IMG/VR virus record: IMGVR_UViG_3300022752_004296
Span: 1 to 46,833 of that record
Source of the DNA: a virus
DNA: 46,833 bases
Reading direction: 5' to 3' (one strand)
Positions 25,133-35,291 of this stretch are shown here, piece by piece (the stretch's first letter is position 1; each line of letters opens with the position of its first letter). The translations under genes were made by a program, and so were the position numbers. The notes under the pieces were generated by a model, which saw nothing but the letters and a program-made list of their open reading frames with translations, searched no databases and was not told the origin of the DNA.

Positions 25133-25996
25133 TTATTCATATAAATCATTTATGTATTTTAATATATGACTAGATCTATCATATTGATGAATTAAATCAA
25201 ATTCTTTTAATTGATTATAAGTTAAAACTTTATTATTTTTCCAAATTGGTGATGGTTCTATGGGTACAAGTGGTAATTTAAAATCTTCAAAAAAATATAA
25301 TCCAACTTGAGCAGCCCATCCTTCTATTCCATAAGAATAATATATACTTGATTTTAAAGGCTCCAGAGAAGCTACAAAGTTTAGTACAGCTTGATCTGAA
25401 TAAAAAACTGGATTATATTTTATAATTTGATGAATTAATGCAAAAAAATCTGCAACTTCTCTAGTTTTTCCAGCAATAACATCTGAACTAAATATTGGAG
25501 AATTTTCTATATTTAAATATGCAGCTTGTCCCAACGTGGCTAATGCATTCGGACCATTAAACCATGTTTCATTTTTAAATAATGTTGGTTCTGGTGATAA
25601 TATAATTTTTTTATTTTTATTTTCTTCAAAAATATTTTTAATATAATTAAATGGATTTGATTGAAAAATAACATCTCTACAACCAGTCATTAATACATTT
25701 TCATATAAATCAATTTTATCTTTTAAAAAAATCCATAAGTGACCAAACTTTTCTATTGCTAGATTTTTATTAGTTGTATCAAATTCATATTTATATGATC
25801 CATCTTTCTGTGGATTAGAAGTTGCAACTATTAAAAATCCTTCATTTGAAATTTTTTCTATTGTTTCTTTATCCATATTATAAACAATTAATATTTTATC
25901 TCCAGAAAAATCAGTATTATTTATTGATCGAATCCATGGTTTTAAATCATTCCATTTTAAACTAAAGCTTGTAGAAATTAATAAGTCTTTTTTCAT
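25133..25996 (-). CDS. Putative glycosyltransferase (paralogue of the downstream gene)
   Basis: A 287-residue protein. Conserved blocks shared with its neighbour include K-F-G-H-L-W-I-F-L, VLMTGCRDVIFQSNPF (about 96-111), D-V-I-A-G-K and I-H-Q-Y-D-R near the end. The overall layout of alternating strands and helices with one Asp-rich site suggests a GT-A enzyme. The ATG at 25996 is chosen because TGGAGAAAATT lies before it; longer versions would run into the terminator hairpin. No promoter fits between that hairpin and the gene. Confidence 0.66.
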   Translation of the reverse strand: MKKDLLISTSFSLKWNDLKPWIRSINNTDFSGDKILIVYNMDKETIEKISNEGFLIVATSNPQKDGSYKYEFDTTNKNLAIEKFGHLWIFLKDKIDLYENVLMTGCRDVIFQSNPFNYIKNIFEENKNKKIILSPEPTLFKNETWFNGPNALATLGQAAYLNIENSPIFSSDVIAGKTREVADFFALIHQIIKYNPVFYSDQAVLNFVASLEPLKSSIYYSYGIEGWAAQVGLYFFEDFKLPLVPIEPSPIWKNNKVLTYNQLKEFDLIHQYDRSSHILKYINDLYE

Positions 25997-26006
25997 AATT
26001 TTCTCC

Positions 26007-26036
26007 ATAAAAATTTGGGGCTGCCGAAGCAACCCC
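26007..26036 (-). terminator. Intrinsic terminator with UUCG tetraloop
   Basis: On the - strand GGGGTTGC, loop TTCG, GCAGCCCC (8-bp stem, one G-U pair), then AAATTTTT. The stable C(UUCG)G loop makes it a strong hairpin. The ribosome site of the next gene (ATG 25996) starts right after the T-run. Confidence 0.92.
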
Positions 26037-26044
26037 TGTATTTT

Positions 26045-26293
26045 TTAAGCTTGATTTGGATCAAAATTGCGACCAGTATCTGTTAAAACCAACAACTTAA
26101 TTTCTTTTGCTTTTCCAGCGTCATCATTTACTACAACTGGAACTCTAATACCCAAGCCATTTTTAACCAACTGATTCATTAGTGCATTTACACCTTGCCA
26201 AGAAATTCCTAGAGCATCAGCAGTTGGTTTTAGTTGAACTGGATCTGCTTGTCCTTTTAAGTAATTAATTAATCGAATTGTGTTATCTGTCAT
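26045..26293 (-). CDS. Small winged-helix DNA-binding protein
   Basis: An 82-residue protein whose spacing fits a winged helix-turn-helix: helix 1 RLINYLKG (about 6-13), helix 2 PTADALG, recognition helix WQGVNALMNQLVKNG (about 33-47), then a two-strand wing VPVVVND...EIKLLVLTDTG. It probably regulates transcription. It has its own perfect promoter and a strong terminator directly after it, giving a monocistronic unit, as is common for phage regulators. AAAGGAG precedes the ATG. Confidence 0.75.
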   Translation of the reverse strand: MTDNTIRLINYLKGQADPVQLKPTADALGISWQGVNALMNQLVKNGLGIRVPVVVNDDAGKAKEIKLLVLTDTGRNFDPNQA

Positions 26294-26338
26294 TTTAATA
26301 ATCTCCTTTAAATTTAATTTAATTTATTTGATAAATAT

Positions 26339-26367
26339 ATTATATCATTTAATTTTATATTTGTCAA
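26339..26367 (-). promoter_or_regulatory. Perfect consensus sigma-A promoter for the winged-helix gene
   Basis: On the - strand TTGACA (26362-26367), a 17-bp spacer ending in TGA, then TATAAT (26339-26344). An unusually long A/T-only leader of about 40 bases follows. Confidence 0.93.
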
Positions 26368-26374
26368 ACATATT

Positions 26375-26578
26375 TTATTGATTCTCTTCATTTTTTACAG
26401 GCTTAGTATCATGCCAAATTTTCAAACATTTTTCAAAATGATCCGTTCTTTCATATACCCAAAACGTTTTTCCATTTGAATGGGTATTCTTACTCATTGA
26501 ACGAAGTCCATTTGCTTTTAAAAAACGATGAAAATTAATTGAGAAACATTGAAAAAAAGTCTTTTTATTGGACATCAT
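26375..26578 (-). CDS. Small hypothetical protein (DUF5659-like pattern)
   Basis: A 67-residue protein. The pattern F-F-Q-C-F-S-I-N-F-H-R-F-L-K-A-N-G, then G-K-T-F-W-V-Y-E-R-T, then C-L-K-I-W resembles small proteins of unknown function (DUF5659-like) found in phages and Bacillota; the match is from memory of the pattern. It starts with tandem ATG codons after AAAGGAG and has its own perfect promoter. Confidence 0.65.
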   Translation of the reverse strand: MMSNKKTFFQCFSINFHRFLKANGLRSMSKNTHSNGKTFWVYERTDHFEKCLKIWHDTKPVKNEENQ

Positions 26579-26604
26579 TCTTCTCCTTTTATTAATATAA
26601 TAAT

Positions 26605-26633
26605 ATTATAACATAAATTTAAATTACTGTCAA
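26605..26633 (-). promoter_or_regulatory. Perfect consensus sigma-A promoter
   Basis: On the - strand TTGACA (26628-26633), a 17-bp spacer ending in TGT, then TATAAT (26605-26610). It drives the 67-residue gene and lies 4 bases beyond the stop of the gene at 26638. Confidence 0.93.
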
Positions 26634-26637
26634 TATT

Positions 26638-27804
26638 TTATCTTGTTGACTTAGGATGCTTTTCTGGCAATAAGTCATTATCAGTTATATATTTACTATC
26701 TTTTGGCTTTCCATGTTCTAATAAATATAAATAAGCATTTACTCTTGCCATCGCCCATTGGCCCCTAGTAACACCAGGTCTATGTGAAGTTGAGTATGCA
26801 CCTGCTCCCCTACGATACACTGCTTTTAATTGACCTAATGTTACATGAGTCCAGTCGGGTTTATTATCTTTTTTCATTTTTTCATTATGTTCAGAAACTT
26901 TATTTTTTAATCCTAACTCTGTTTTTTCGTCAATGTCAATATCTCCACCTGGACTTTTTGCACTGCCAGGTTTATTTGTGTCACTGCCTTTTACTCTATC
27001 TTTTGCTGGAGCGGGAGTGCTCTGTCCAGTTTTTTTTTTAAACAAATCAAATCTAGACAGTCCTTTTAATTTATGACCTACCATAGTACCAGATGGTTCT
27101 CCATCTCGATAAACTTCTATTAAAGCAGCAGGATCATCTTCAGAACCTGTAACTTTAACAGGAATTTCAGGAACATCCCCATCTCTAATTATTTTTTTAA
27201 TTTTTCCTTGAGCTGTCCCACCTGCAGAATCCCATCTAACCATATCGCCAACAGACATTTTAAATCCTGCTGCGCAGTTACATTGTTCCATTGGTTCTCC
27301 ACATTCTGAGCAAACATCTTCTTCAAACAACTCAGTTTCTTGATCTATTTCCATATGCGCGCCAACTTTAATTTGATCTCCATCATTTTCCAACCAAGCT
27401 GCAAAAGGAAACATTTCAAGTTGTTCTTCAAAAGCATTCCAATATTGGACATCTGCATCAATTTCTGGATTTTTGTGGTCGGCAGACCAAACTATATAAT
27501 ACTTGCCGCTAGGAGCTAAGTCTTGAATTGTTCCAATAGAAACATATCTACACTTAGTTCCATCTCCGGCATCTTCTGGTTTAGCATTCATTAAGGCTTC
27601 TTGTACGGCTTTAAAATCTATTTCTTTTAATTTTTCCATTGGATCAGCTAAAAAATCATGCTTACTCTTTTTCTTTTTAGCTTTTGCTCGTCTTTGAATA
27701 TCTAATGCAATCGCAACTGCTTGCTTGGGATCGCGACCAGCTTTAATTTCTGTTTTGATATTCTTTTTTAAAGCTTCATCTGAATCACTCTGAATCAATG
27801 GCAT
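26638..27804 (-). CDS. Composite phage protein: helical head, zinc knuckle, tudor-like domain, C-terminal conserved module
   Basis: A 388-residue protein. An N-terminal Lys/Ala-rich helix ([21 protein letters not shown]) is of the type seen in small DUF6496-like proteins. Residues about 160-185 hold a four-Cys knuckle (C-S-E-C, C-N-C). A tudor-like barrel begins at [18 protein letters not shown], like hypervirulence-associated TUDOR domains. A Pro/Lys/Gly linker leads to a C-terminal block with [15 protein letters not shown] and M-A-R-V-N-A-Y, a pattern I associate with phage head-maturation and XkdF-like proteins. The function is unknown. ATG 27804 has AAAGGA upstream. Confidence 0.62.
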   Translation of the reverse strand: MPLIQSDSDEALKKNIKTEIKAGRDPKQAVAIALDIQRRAKAKKKKSKHDFLADPMEKLKEIDFKAVQEALMNAKPEDAGDGTKCRYVSIGTIQDLAPSGKYYIVWSADHKNPEIDADVQYWNAFEEQLEMFPFAAWLENDGDQIKVGAHMEIDQETELFEEDVCSECGEPMEQCNCAAGFKMSVGDMVRWDSAGGTAQGKIKKIIRDGDVPEIPVKVTGSEDDPAALIEVYRDGEPSGTMVGHKLKGLSRFDLFKKKTGQSTPAPAKDRVKGSDTNKPGSAKSPGGDIDIDEKTELGLKNKVSEHNEKMKKDNKPDWTHVTLGQLKAVYRRGAGAYSTSHRPGVTRGQWAMARVNAYLYLLEHGKPKDSKYITDNDLLPEKHPKSTR

Positions 27805-27880
27805 TGGTATCTTTCCTTTCAAATAAATTTGTTTCTATTTGATAAGGCAAAATCTTCAAACTCGATTTATAAAACTTGTC

Positions 27881-28099
27881 CTAATTATTCCTACTTGGAT
27901 TATTTTTTTCTTCGATTATTTTTGTGACCGCTATGCTAATTCTATTAACATAAACTTTATCTAAAGTATGTCTTAAAATTTCTTCTAATTGATTAAGACC
28001 AATTTTTTCTTGAAATTCTTCTGGAATTATGATTCCAGTTGAGCCATCATCATACATTTCAATATTTACGCCAGCAATCATTTTTTTTGTTTCAGACAT
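27881..28099 (-). CDS. Small hypothetical protein
   Basis: A 72-residue protein. A short beta hairpin (V-N-I-E-M-Y-D-D-G-S-T-G-I-I-I-P) is followed by a helical half (E-E-I-L-R-H-T-L-D-K). AAGGAG precedes the ATG. It lies 14 bases after the ribonucleotide reductase stop and is probably co-transcribed with it. No family recognised. Confidence 0.58.
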   Translation of the reverse strand: MSETKKMIAGVNIEMYDDGSTGIIIPEEFQEKIGLNQLEEILRHTLDKVYVNRISIAVTKIIEEKNNPSRNN

Positions 28100-28113
28100 T
28101 TTTATTCTCCTTT

Positions 28114-30489
28114 TTATCTAATTCCACAAGCTCCACCTTCGCAGCCTTCCATGCTTTCATCTAATTGATCAGAGTATAAATCAGAATCATATTTAGCTAA
28201 CAAATCTAATCGCAAAGGTTTATGAATTGCAGACATATCTTTAAATTGTTCTTCTGTAATTGTTTCATATGGTGCTAATTGATAAGTACCTCCATCAAGA
28301 GCAAGGAAAGAAACTCCTACATATTCATCCCAGTTATGAAATATCTTTTCAAATAGTTCACGCCACTCTTGCGGCTTTACTGTAATAGTATTTGATGTAT
28401 TCATATCTGTGTAATATCTTTGAAAATGACGATAAATTTCAAATTGTTCTAAAGCACTGACATCTTCTTTGGTGCGTTTTGCGCCAGTAGCTACAGGAAA
28501 ATCTATTACCCATGTGCGGGCATTAGTCATTTGTTCATAATAATCTGCACCCGAAGTTCCTACTTCAGGATTAATAGTCCAACCAGAATCACGCACAGCA
28601 AGAGCTAGTGGGTCTTTACTGTTTATGCGGATGCGGCGAATATGGTGTGGTGCGTGTGAAAAATGTAATCCAGGACTTACTCCACCGGCAACCTGTGATA
28701 GAGTTCCCTCGGGTTTAATAGCAGTAACAAAAAGTGGAACTGGTACACGAAGTTCATCGGCATATTGTGCAACTGCATCATGTCCCACTTTACGTAGAAC
28801 ATCTAAAAGCTCATCTTGGGTTTTTTGATCCCAGCCAAGCATTTCCATAGCATCTTGATATCCTGTTAAACTACAGCCCGTTAAACGTGCCATAGATTGA
28901 ACGCGGTGCCATTCAGGTAATTCAAGTTGAATTAAAGTCATACGCAATCCCGCACGAGCAGATAATCTTTGAGCTTGAATTAATCCTTCTCGATCAAGCA
29001 CATAACGAGTTCCTTTAGGACCGCTAACCGCATGAACAAAATTTTTAACATTAATAGTTGTTAAATTACATAAACCTTTTGAGAATAAGATAATTTCCGC
29101 ACAAGGATTTAATCCAATTTCTTTGGCTATTGTTACGATAGATTCATGATCTGGTCTTTTAATACCCATTGCATTTAAGATTCTACGGCCTGCTTCATAT
29201 AAATTAATCATACCAGGCTCACCCTCAAGTTGCATCATGTCACATAATAACATTACGTACTCTCTTGATGGTTTGTCAATAAAAGCTGCCGAGTTATTAG
29301 ACATGCGGCGATGATGAAGATTTGTTCCCATATACATTCCTGTATCTCTAAAATCTTCGTGCATCTTTGAAAATCTTTTGACAGGGTAGGGGACTCCAGC
29401 TGCTTTTACAGCCTTTTCAATTTCACAAAACTTTTCATAGTGTTCTGGTGTCCATAAACCATTTAATCCAAATTTAGCAAACACTGATTCATAATCATTA
29501 GGATCTAATAGAAAGATTTCTGCAGTTCTACGAACACCACCAACAACTACATTATAACCAATTAAATTTGCTATATCCATTACATGAATAGGTCTTGCTT
29601 GACCTTTTTCGTGTGAAGATATCTGCATTGGTTCAAGATTTTCTGGATCAAGTTTATTTTGAATTACATTTAAAATACCTTGAAACATTTCAATTAAAGG
29701 TTCTGGACCTGAAGCAGTGCCCCCAAAAGTTTTTAGTGGAGTTCCATTGGGTCTAATAAAATCAAAATTCATTTTAATTTTATTTACAGATTTATATTTA
29801 TCTAATGTTAAAACATCAAAAAATAAACCTAATGCTTCAACCCAACCTTCCTTACTATCTCCAATAGTAATTGTGACTTCTATTGTTCTTCCATCAATAT
29901 CAGAGCCGTTTTCAATTATAGTTTTATCAAGTTGACCTGGACGACCTACATACTTATAATTTTCAAATTCAACTTCATATCCATAGATTCTAATTGGTGG
30001 TAATTGTTTTGCATCATCTAATCGACAACCAAATCCTGCCCCAGTGCCAACCAATAGAGCATAAAATAAATCACATAGGTCGCGCCATTTAGTTATTTTT
30101 GTATAGGCGCAATTAAAGTTTGCCATAGCAAATTTTTGAATACCTTTATTATTAGCATCTCCAGCCCACATTGTGCGGCCACTTAAAAACTGATTAAGTC
30201 CATACATTGATTCAAAAAACTCAATGCTTTCTTCTCTCATTCTTTCTTGTCTTTGTCTAGTAATGGGCATTCCAATTCTTTGACAATGCTCCCACTCTTG
30301 TAGCATATTAAATTCTACTGCTCTTTTAACCGTTTCTTTCCATACTTCTCGACGTCCTTTTTGTTGAAGAAATCTGGAATAAGTTCGCAAGTATACGAAC
30401 ATACCCAGATCATTCATTCGAGGACTAAAGTCTGCATAGTTAGAAAGGAAATCATCAGAAAATACATTAAACAATTCTGATCGCTCCAT
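28114..30489 (-). CDS. Adenosylcobalamin-dependent (class II) ribonucleoside-triphosphate reductase
   Basis: Reduces ribonucleoside triphosphates to dNTPs for phage replication, using a vitamin B12 radical, with or without oxygen. All functional residues of the Lactobacillus leichmannii type are placed: redox Cys127 and Cys474, thiyl radical Cys463 with Asn461 and Glu465 (NPCAE), and the C-terminal shuttle pair Cys783-x4-Cys788. The spacings 463-474 and 783-788 match that enzyme; 791 residues is slightly longer, with an insert before residue 463. It is monomeric and needs no small subunit. The ATG has no Shine-Dalgarno sequence. Promoter 30513-30542 lies just upstream. Confidence 0.95.
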   Translation of the reverse strand: MERSELFNVFSDDFLSNYADFSPRMNDLGMFVYLRTYSRFLQQKGRREVWKETVKRAVEFNMLQEWEHCQRIGMPITRQRQERMREESIEFFESMYGLNQFLSGRTMWAGDANNKGIQKFAMANFNCAYTKITKWRDLCDLFYALLVGTGAGFGCRLDDAKQLPPIRIYGYEVEFENYKYVGRPGQLDKTIIENGSDIDGRTIEVTITIGDSKEGWVEALGLFFDVLTLDKYKSVNKIKMNFDFIRPNGTPLKTFGGTASGPEPLIEMFQGILNVIQNKLDPENLEPMQISSHEKGQARPIHVMDIANLIGYNVVVGGVRRTAEIFLLDPNDYESVFAKFGLNGLWTPEHYEKFCEIEKAVKAAGVPYPVKRFSKMHEDFRDTGMYMGTNLHHRRMSNNSAAFIDKPSREYVMLLCDMMQLEGEPGMINLYEAGRRILNAMGIKRPDHESIVTIAKEIGLNPCAEIILFSKGLCNLTTINVKNFVHAVSGPKGTRYVLDREGLIQAQRLSARAGLRMTLIQLELPEWHRVQSMARLTGCSLTGYQDAMEMLGWDQKTQDELLDVLRKVGHDAVAQYADELRVPVPLFVTAIKPEGTLSQVAGGVSPGLHFSHAPHHIRRIRINSKDPLALAVRDSGWTINPEVGTSGADYYEQMTNARTWVIDFPVATGAKRTKEDVSALEQFEIYRHFQRYYTDMNTSNTITVKPQEWRELFEKIFHNWDEYVGVSFLALDGGTYQLAPYETITEEQFKDMSAIHKPLRLDLLAKYDSDLYSDQLDESMEGCEGGACGIR

Positions 30490-30512
30490 TCATATATTGT
30501 ATTGTTGTGTTT

Positions 30513-30531
30513 ATTATACCACAACATATTG

Positions 30532-30542
<11 letters not shown>
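30513..30542 (-). promoter_or_regulatory. Sigma-A promoter of the ribonucleotide reductase gene
   Basis: On the - strand TTGACT (30537-30542), an 18-bp spacer ending in TGG, then TATAAT (30513-30518). Its -35 overlaps the last arm of the upstream terminator. Confidence 0.85.
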
Positions 30543-32315
<1,773 letters not shown>

Positions 32316-32318
32316 ATT

Positions 32319-33617
32319 CTACTCCTTAAAAGCAGTTTTAATTTCATTAATCATATATTGTAAATTATCTAAGCTTAATCCAGGGTAAACTCCAATTAAA
32401 AAAGTATCATTCATTATTTTATTTGAATTATCTAAATTTCCTATGGCTCTATATTCAACACTCTCAAATGCAGGTTGTTTTATAATATTTCCTGCAAACA
32501 ACATTCTAGTTTGAATATTTTTAGATTCTAAATACTCAACAACTTTATTTCTAGAATATTTTGTTCCATCTTTAATTGTAATTATAAATCCAAACCAACT
32601 AGGTTGACTATTTTCAGTAGCTTCAGGCAGTATAATCTTATCTTGTAAATCAAGCAAACCTTCTTTTAAATAATTAAAATTATTAATTCTTGCATTTATA
32701 AAATTAGGTAATTTTTTTAATTGTTCTATTCCTACTGCTGCCTGCATATCAGTTACTTTTAAATTATATCCCAAATGTGAATATGTATATTTATGGTCAT
32801 ATCCATAAGGTAATGACCCTAATTGCCAACCATATCTTTTTTTACAAGTATTATCACAACCAGACGCACACCAACAATCCCTTCCCCAATCTCTAAATGA
32901 TTCTAATATCATTTTTAATTGTGGGTTATCGGTATATACCGCACCACCTTCACCCATTGTTATATGATGAGGAGGATAAAAGCTTGAGGTTGCAATATCA
33001 CCAAAAGTTCCTGTTAATTTGCCATCATACAAAGAACCAAGAGCATCACAATTATCCTCTATCAACCAAAGATTTTTTTCTTTTGCTATTCGAACGACTT
33101 CTTTTAAATTAAATGGATTTCCCATTGTATGTGCTAAAACTATTGCTTTAGTTTTTGGAGTTATTGCCTTTTCTATATCTTCAATTTTTATATTATATGT
33201 TCCTAGATCAATATCAATAAATACAGGAATCAATCCATTTTGAACTATTGGAGCTATTGTTGTTGGAAATCCTGCCGCAACAGTAATTACTTCATCTCCA
33301 CGATTTAATTTTCGATCACCTAATTTGGGTGAAGTAAGAGCGCTTATTGCTACTAGATTAGCGGATGAGCCAGAGTTTACTAATAAGCAATATCTTACAC
33401 CCATCATTTTTGCAAATTCTTTTTCAAATTCATTAGAAAATCTACCAGAAGTTAACCAAAAATCTAATGTTGCATCAGTTAAGGCAATCATTTCTTTTTC
33501 ATCGTAAATCTTGCCAGCATAATTAATTTTTTCTTTTGTTTTATTTTTATGAAAAAGATTGTAAAATTCTATGACCTTTTCATGAATTTCTTTTCTTTTA
33601 ATTTCTTCTAAGTTCAT
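32319..33617 (-). CDS. rfbH: RfbH/E1: CDP-4-keto-6-deoxyglucose 3-dehydratase, PMP and [2Fe-2S]
   Basis: Removes the C3 hydroxyl of CDP-4-keto-6-deoxyglucose in 3,6-dideoxyhexose synthesis; 432 residues with an aminotransferase (DegT) fold. The lysine that would hold PLP is replaced by histidine in [13 protein letters not shown] (His217), the mark of E1. The iron-sulfur motif is exact: Cys190-X57-Cys248-X1-Cys250-X7-Cys258. E1 needs a reductase (E3/AscD/RfbI), and none is seen in the window. GGAGG precedes the ATG, which lies 20 bases inside the cyclase gene. RfbF and RfbG of the same pathway are upstream in the operon. Confidence 0.96.
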   Translation of the reverse strand: MNLEEIKRKEIHEKVIEFYNLFHKNKTKEKINYAGKIYDEKEMIALTDATLDFWLTSGRFSNEFEKEFAKMMGVRYCLLVNSGSSANLVAISALTSPKLGDRKLNRGDEVITVAAGFPTTIAPIVQNGLIPVFIDIDLGTYNIKIEDIEKAITPKTKAIVLAHTMGNPFNLKEVVRIAKEKNLWLIEDNCDALGSLYDGKLTGTFGDIATSSFYPPHHITMGEGGAVYTDNPQLKMILESFRDWGRDCWCASGCDNTCKKRYGWQLGSLPYGYDHKYTYSHLGYNLKVTDMQAAVGIEQLKKLPNFINARINNFNYLKEGLLDLQDKIILPEATENSQPSWFGFIITIKDGTKYSRNKVVEYLESKNIQTRMLFAGNIIKQPAFESVEYRAIGNLDNSNKIMNDTFLIGVYPGLSLDNLQYMINEIKTAFKE

Positions 33618-34644
33618 TTAAATAATCCTCCAAAATTTTAACTGCATCTGATGTTTTAAAATTATTAATTTTTTTAAATTTTAAATTTTTATCACACAAA
33701 ACTAATGGCAAATCGTTTGTCATTCTTTTTTTATCTTTTTTCATAAAATTTATTACATCATCTATTTTAAATTCAATATTTTTTATATTAAAAATTAAAG
33801 TTCTATTTATAAGATTATTTATATAATCATTATTTATCTTTGAAAAATTATTTGCTAATAACATACCTAGGGTTACTGCTTGTCCATGAGGAATTTTAAA
33901 CTCTGTTGCAGATTCTAAGGCATGACCAAAGCAATGTCCATAATTTAAATAGTTTCTTATACCCATATCAAATTCATCTTTTTCTATAAATCTTTTTTTA
34001 ATATATAAAGAATTTTTAATTGCTTCCATAATAGTTTTTTTATCTTTTTTTAAAATTAAATCAAAAGAATTGTTTAATTTTTTAATGTATTTTTTACCAC
34101 CCAAAATATGGAGTTTTACAATCTCTCCTAATCCACTAAAAAAATCAATATTATTTAAACTATTTATAAATTCTAAAGAAATGAAAATCTTATTTGGAGA
34201 AAAAAAAGTTCCAATTAAATTTTTATAATCATTATAATTTATTGAAGTTTTACTTCCTATACAACTATCAGACTGTGCTAGTAACGTTGTTGGTATATAG
34301 TACCAAGTAATTCCTCTAAATAAAGTAGAGGCAACAAATCCACTAACATCTTGAACAATGCCTCCACCAATTGATATTATTTTCATATTTTTTTTAAACT
34401 CTAATTCAATTGCTTTATTATAAATTTTTTGAGCCATAGCTAATGTTTTATTATCTTCTTTTGCATCAATAATAAAACAAAATTTTTCTTGAATTAAATT
34501 TTGAAAATAGTTTTTATAAATAGCCCATACATTACTATCAATTATAAATAAAGAATTTTTAAAATCTAATTCATTTAAAAAATTTAAATCTTCAAAAAAA
34601 TAAACAAAATAATTTTTATTATTTGATTTTATTTTTATTGACAT
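33598..34644 (-). CDS. Dehydroquinate-synthase-like sugar phosphate cyclase
   Basis: A 348-residue member of the sugar phosphate cyclase family (AroB, 2-deoxy-scyllo-inosose synthase, valiolone synthases). Compared with Aspergillus AroB, the metal ligands Glu174, His237 and His253 and the active residues Arg110, Asp126, Lys132, Asn142, Lys177, Lys216, Arg230 and His241 all fall at equivalent spacings; NAD motif GGGIVQD at 93-99. An M-x-K-D-K-K motif near the C-terminus matches the AroB-specific lysine region. One change is H-G-Q where AroB usually has H-G-E. The protein is very Lys/Asn/Ile-rich. Its place inside a CDP-sugar operon argues against simple shikimate supply. GGTGG precedes the ATG. 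Confidence 0.92.
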   Translation of the reverse strand: MSIKIKSNNKNYFVYFFEDLNFLNELDFKNSLFIIDSNVWAIYKNYFQNLIQEKFCFIIDAKEDNKTLAMAQKIYNKAIELEFKKNMKIISIGGGIVQDVSGFVASTLFRGITWYYIPTTLLAQSDSCIGSKTSINYNDYKNLIGTFFSPNKIFISLEFINSLNNIDFFSGLGEIVKLHILGGKKYIKKLNNSFDLILKKDKKTIMEAIKNSLYIKKRFIEKDEFDMGIRNYLNYGHCFGHALESATEFKIPHGQAVTLGMLLANNFSKINNDYINNLINRTLIFNIKNIEFKIDDVINFMKKDKKRMTNDLPLVLCDKNLKFKKINNFKTSDAVKILEDYLNELRRN

Positions 34645-35291
34645 AAATAACCACCATCTATAATTATAGTTTGACCTGTTATATATTCATTTTCAAAAGA
34701 AAGAAAATATGCCATCTTAGCAATGTCTTGTACATTTCCCAATTTTTTTAGGGGTATTTTTTCTATAATTTGTTTTATTTCTAATTCATTGTTATTTTTT
34801 CTAGTTAAATCTGTATCAATAAATCCCGGAGCAATAGAATTCACAAGGATATTTTTATCTCCTAATTCTACTGCAAGTGATCTTGTTAATCCATCTAATG
34901 CTGCTTTTGCAGAACTATAAGAAAATCTTTTTGGCTTTGAAACAAAACTCCAAATTGAACTTATATTTATTATTTTTCCACCATTTTTCATTTTAGGAAT
35001 TACTAATTGAGACAGTTTAATTGGAGATAAAATGTTAATTTGAAAAGTTTCTAGGAGATCTTCTTCAGATAAAGAAGAAGTGTCTCCTAAAATATTAATC
35101 CCTGCATTATTTATTAATACATCTACTCTAGATATTTTATCCATATAATTTTCTATGGATTTAAAATCATTTAAATCAAGTTCTATTCTTGTTGGATTTA
35201 AAACTTCAATTCCCATGCTTTTAAAATATTTTACAATTTCAAAACCTATTCCACGAGATCCCCCAGTAATTAGTACAACTTGGTTATTCAT
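34635..35291 (-). CDS. Classical short-chain dehydrogenase/reductase
   Basis: A 218-residue NAD(P)-dependent oxidoreductase. The dinucleotide motif is TGGSRGIG (9-16), followed by NNAG (61-64) and the catalytic tetrad N-S-Y-K: Asn85, Ser112, Tyr125 and Lys129 (YSSAK). The C-terminus I-T-G-Q-T-I-I-I-D-G-G is typical. The ATG at 35291 is supported by GGTGGAGAGT, and it overlaps the aldolase by 8 bases and the cyclase by 10, so the three are translated as a unit. A likely role is reducing a keto group made by the aldolase or the cyclase; the substrate cannot be read from sequence. Confidence 0.93.
   Translation of the reverse strand: MNNQVVLITGGSRGIGFEIVKYFKSMGIEVLNPTRIELDLNDFKSIENYMDKISRVDVLINNAGINILGDTSSLSEEDLLETFQINILSPIKLSQLVIPKMKNGGKIINISSIWSFVSKPKRFSYSSAKAALDGLTRSLAVELGDKNILVNSIAPGFIDTDLTRKNNNELEIKQIIEKIPLKKLGNVQDIAKMAYFLSFENEYITGQTIIIDGGYLCQ

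Noticed and set aside
33598-34644. Considered a simple shikimate-pathway helper gene (aroB)
   Set aside because: No other aromatic pathway gene is present and it is co-translated with an SDR and aldolase in a sugar operon; still possible, but the context favours a special role.
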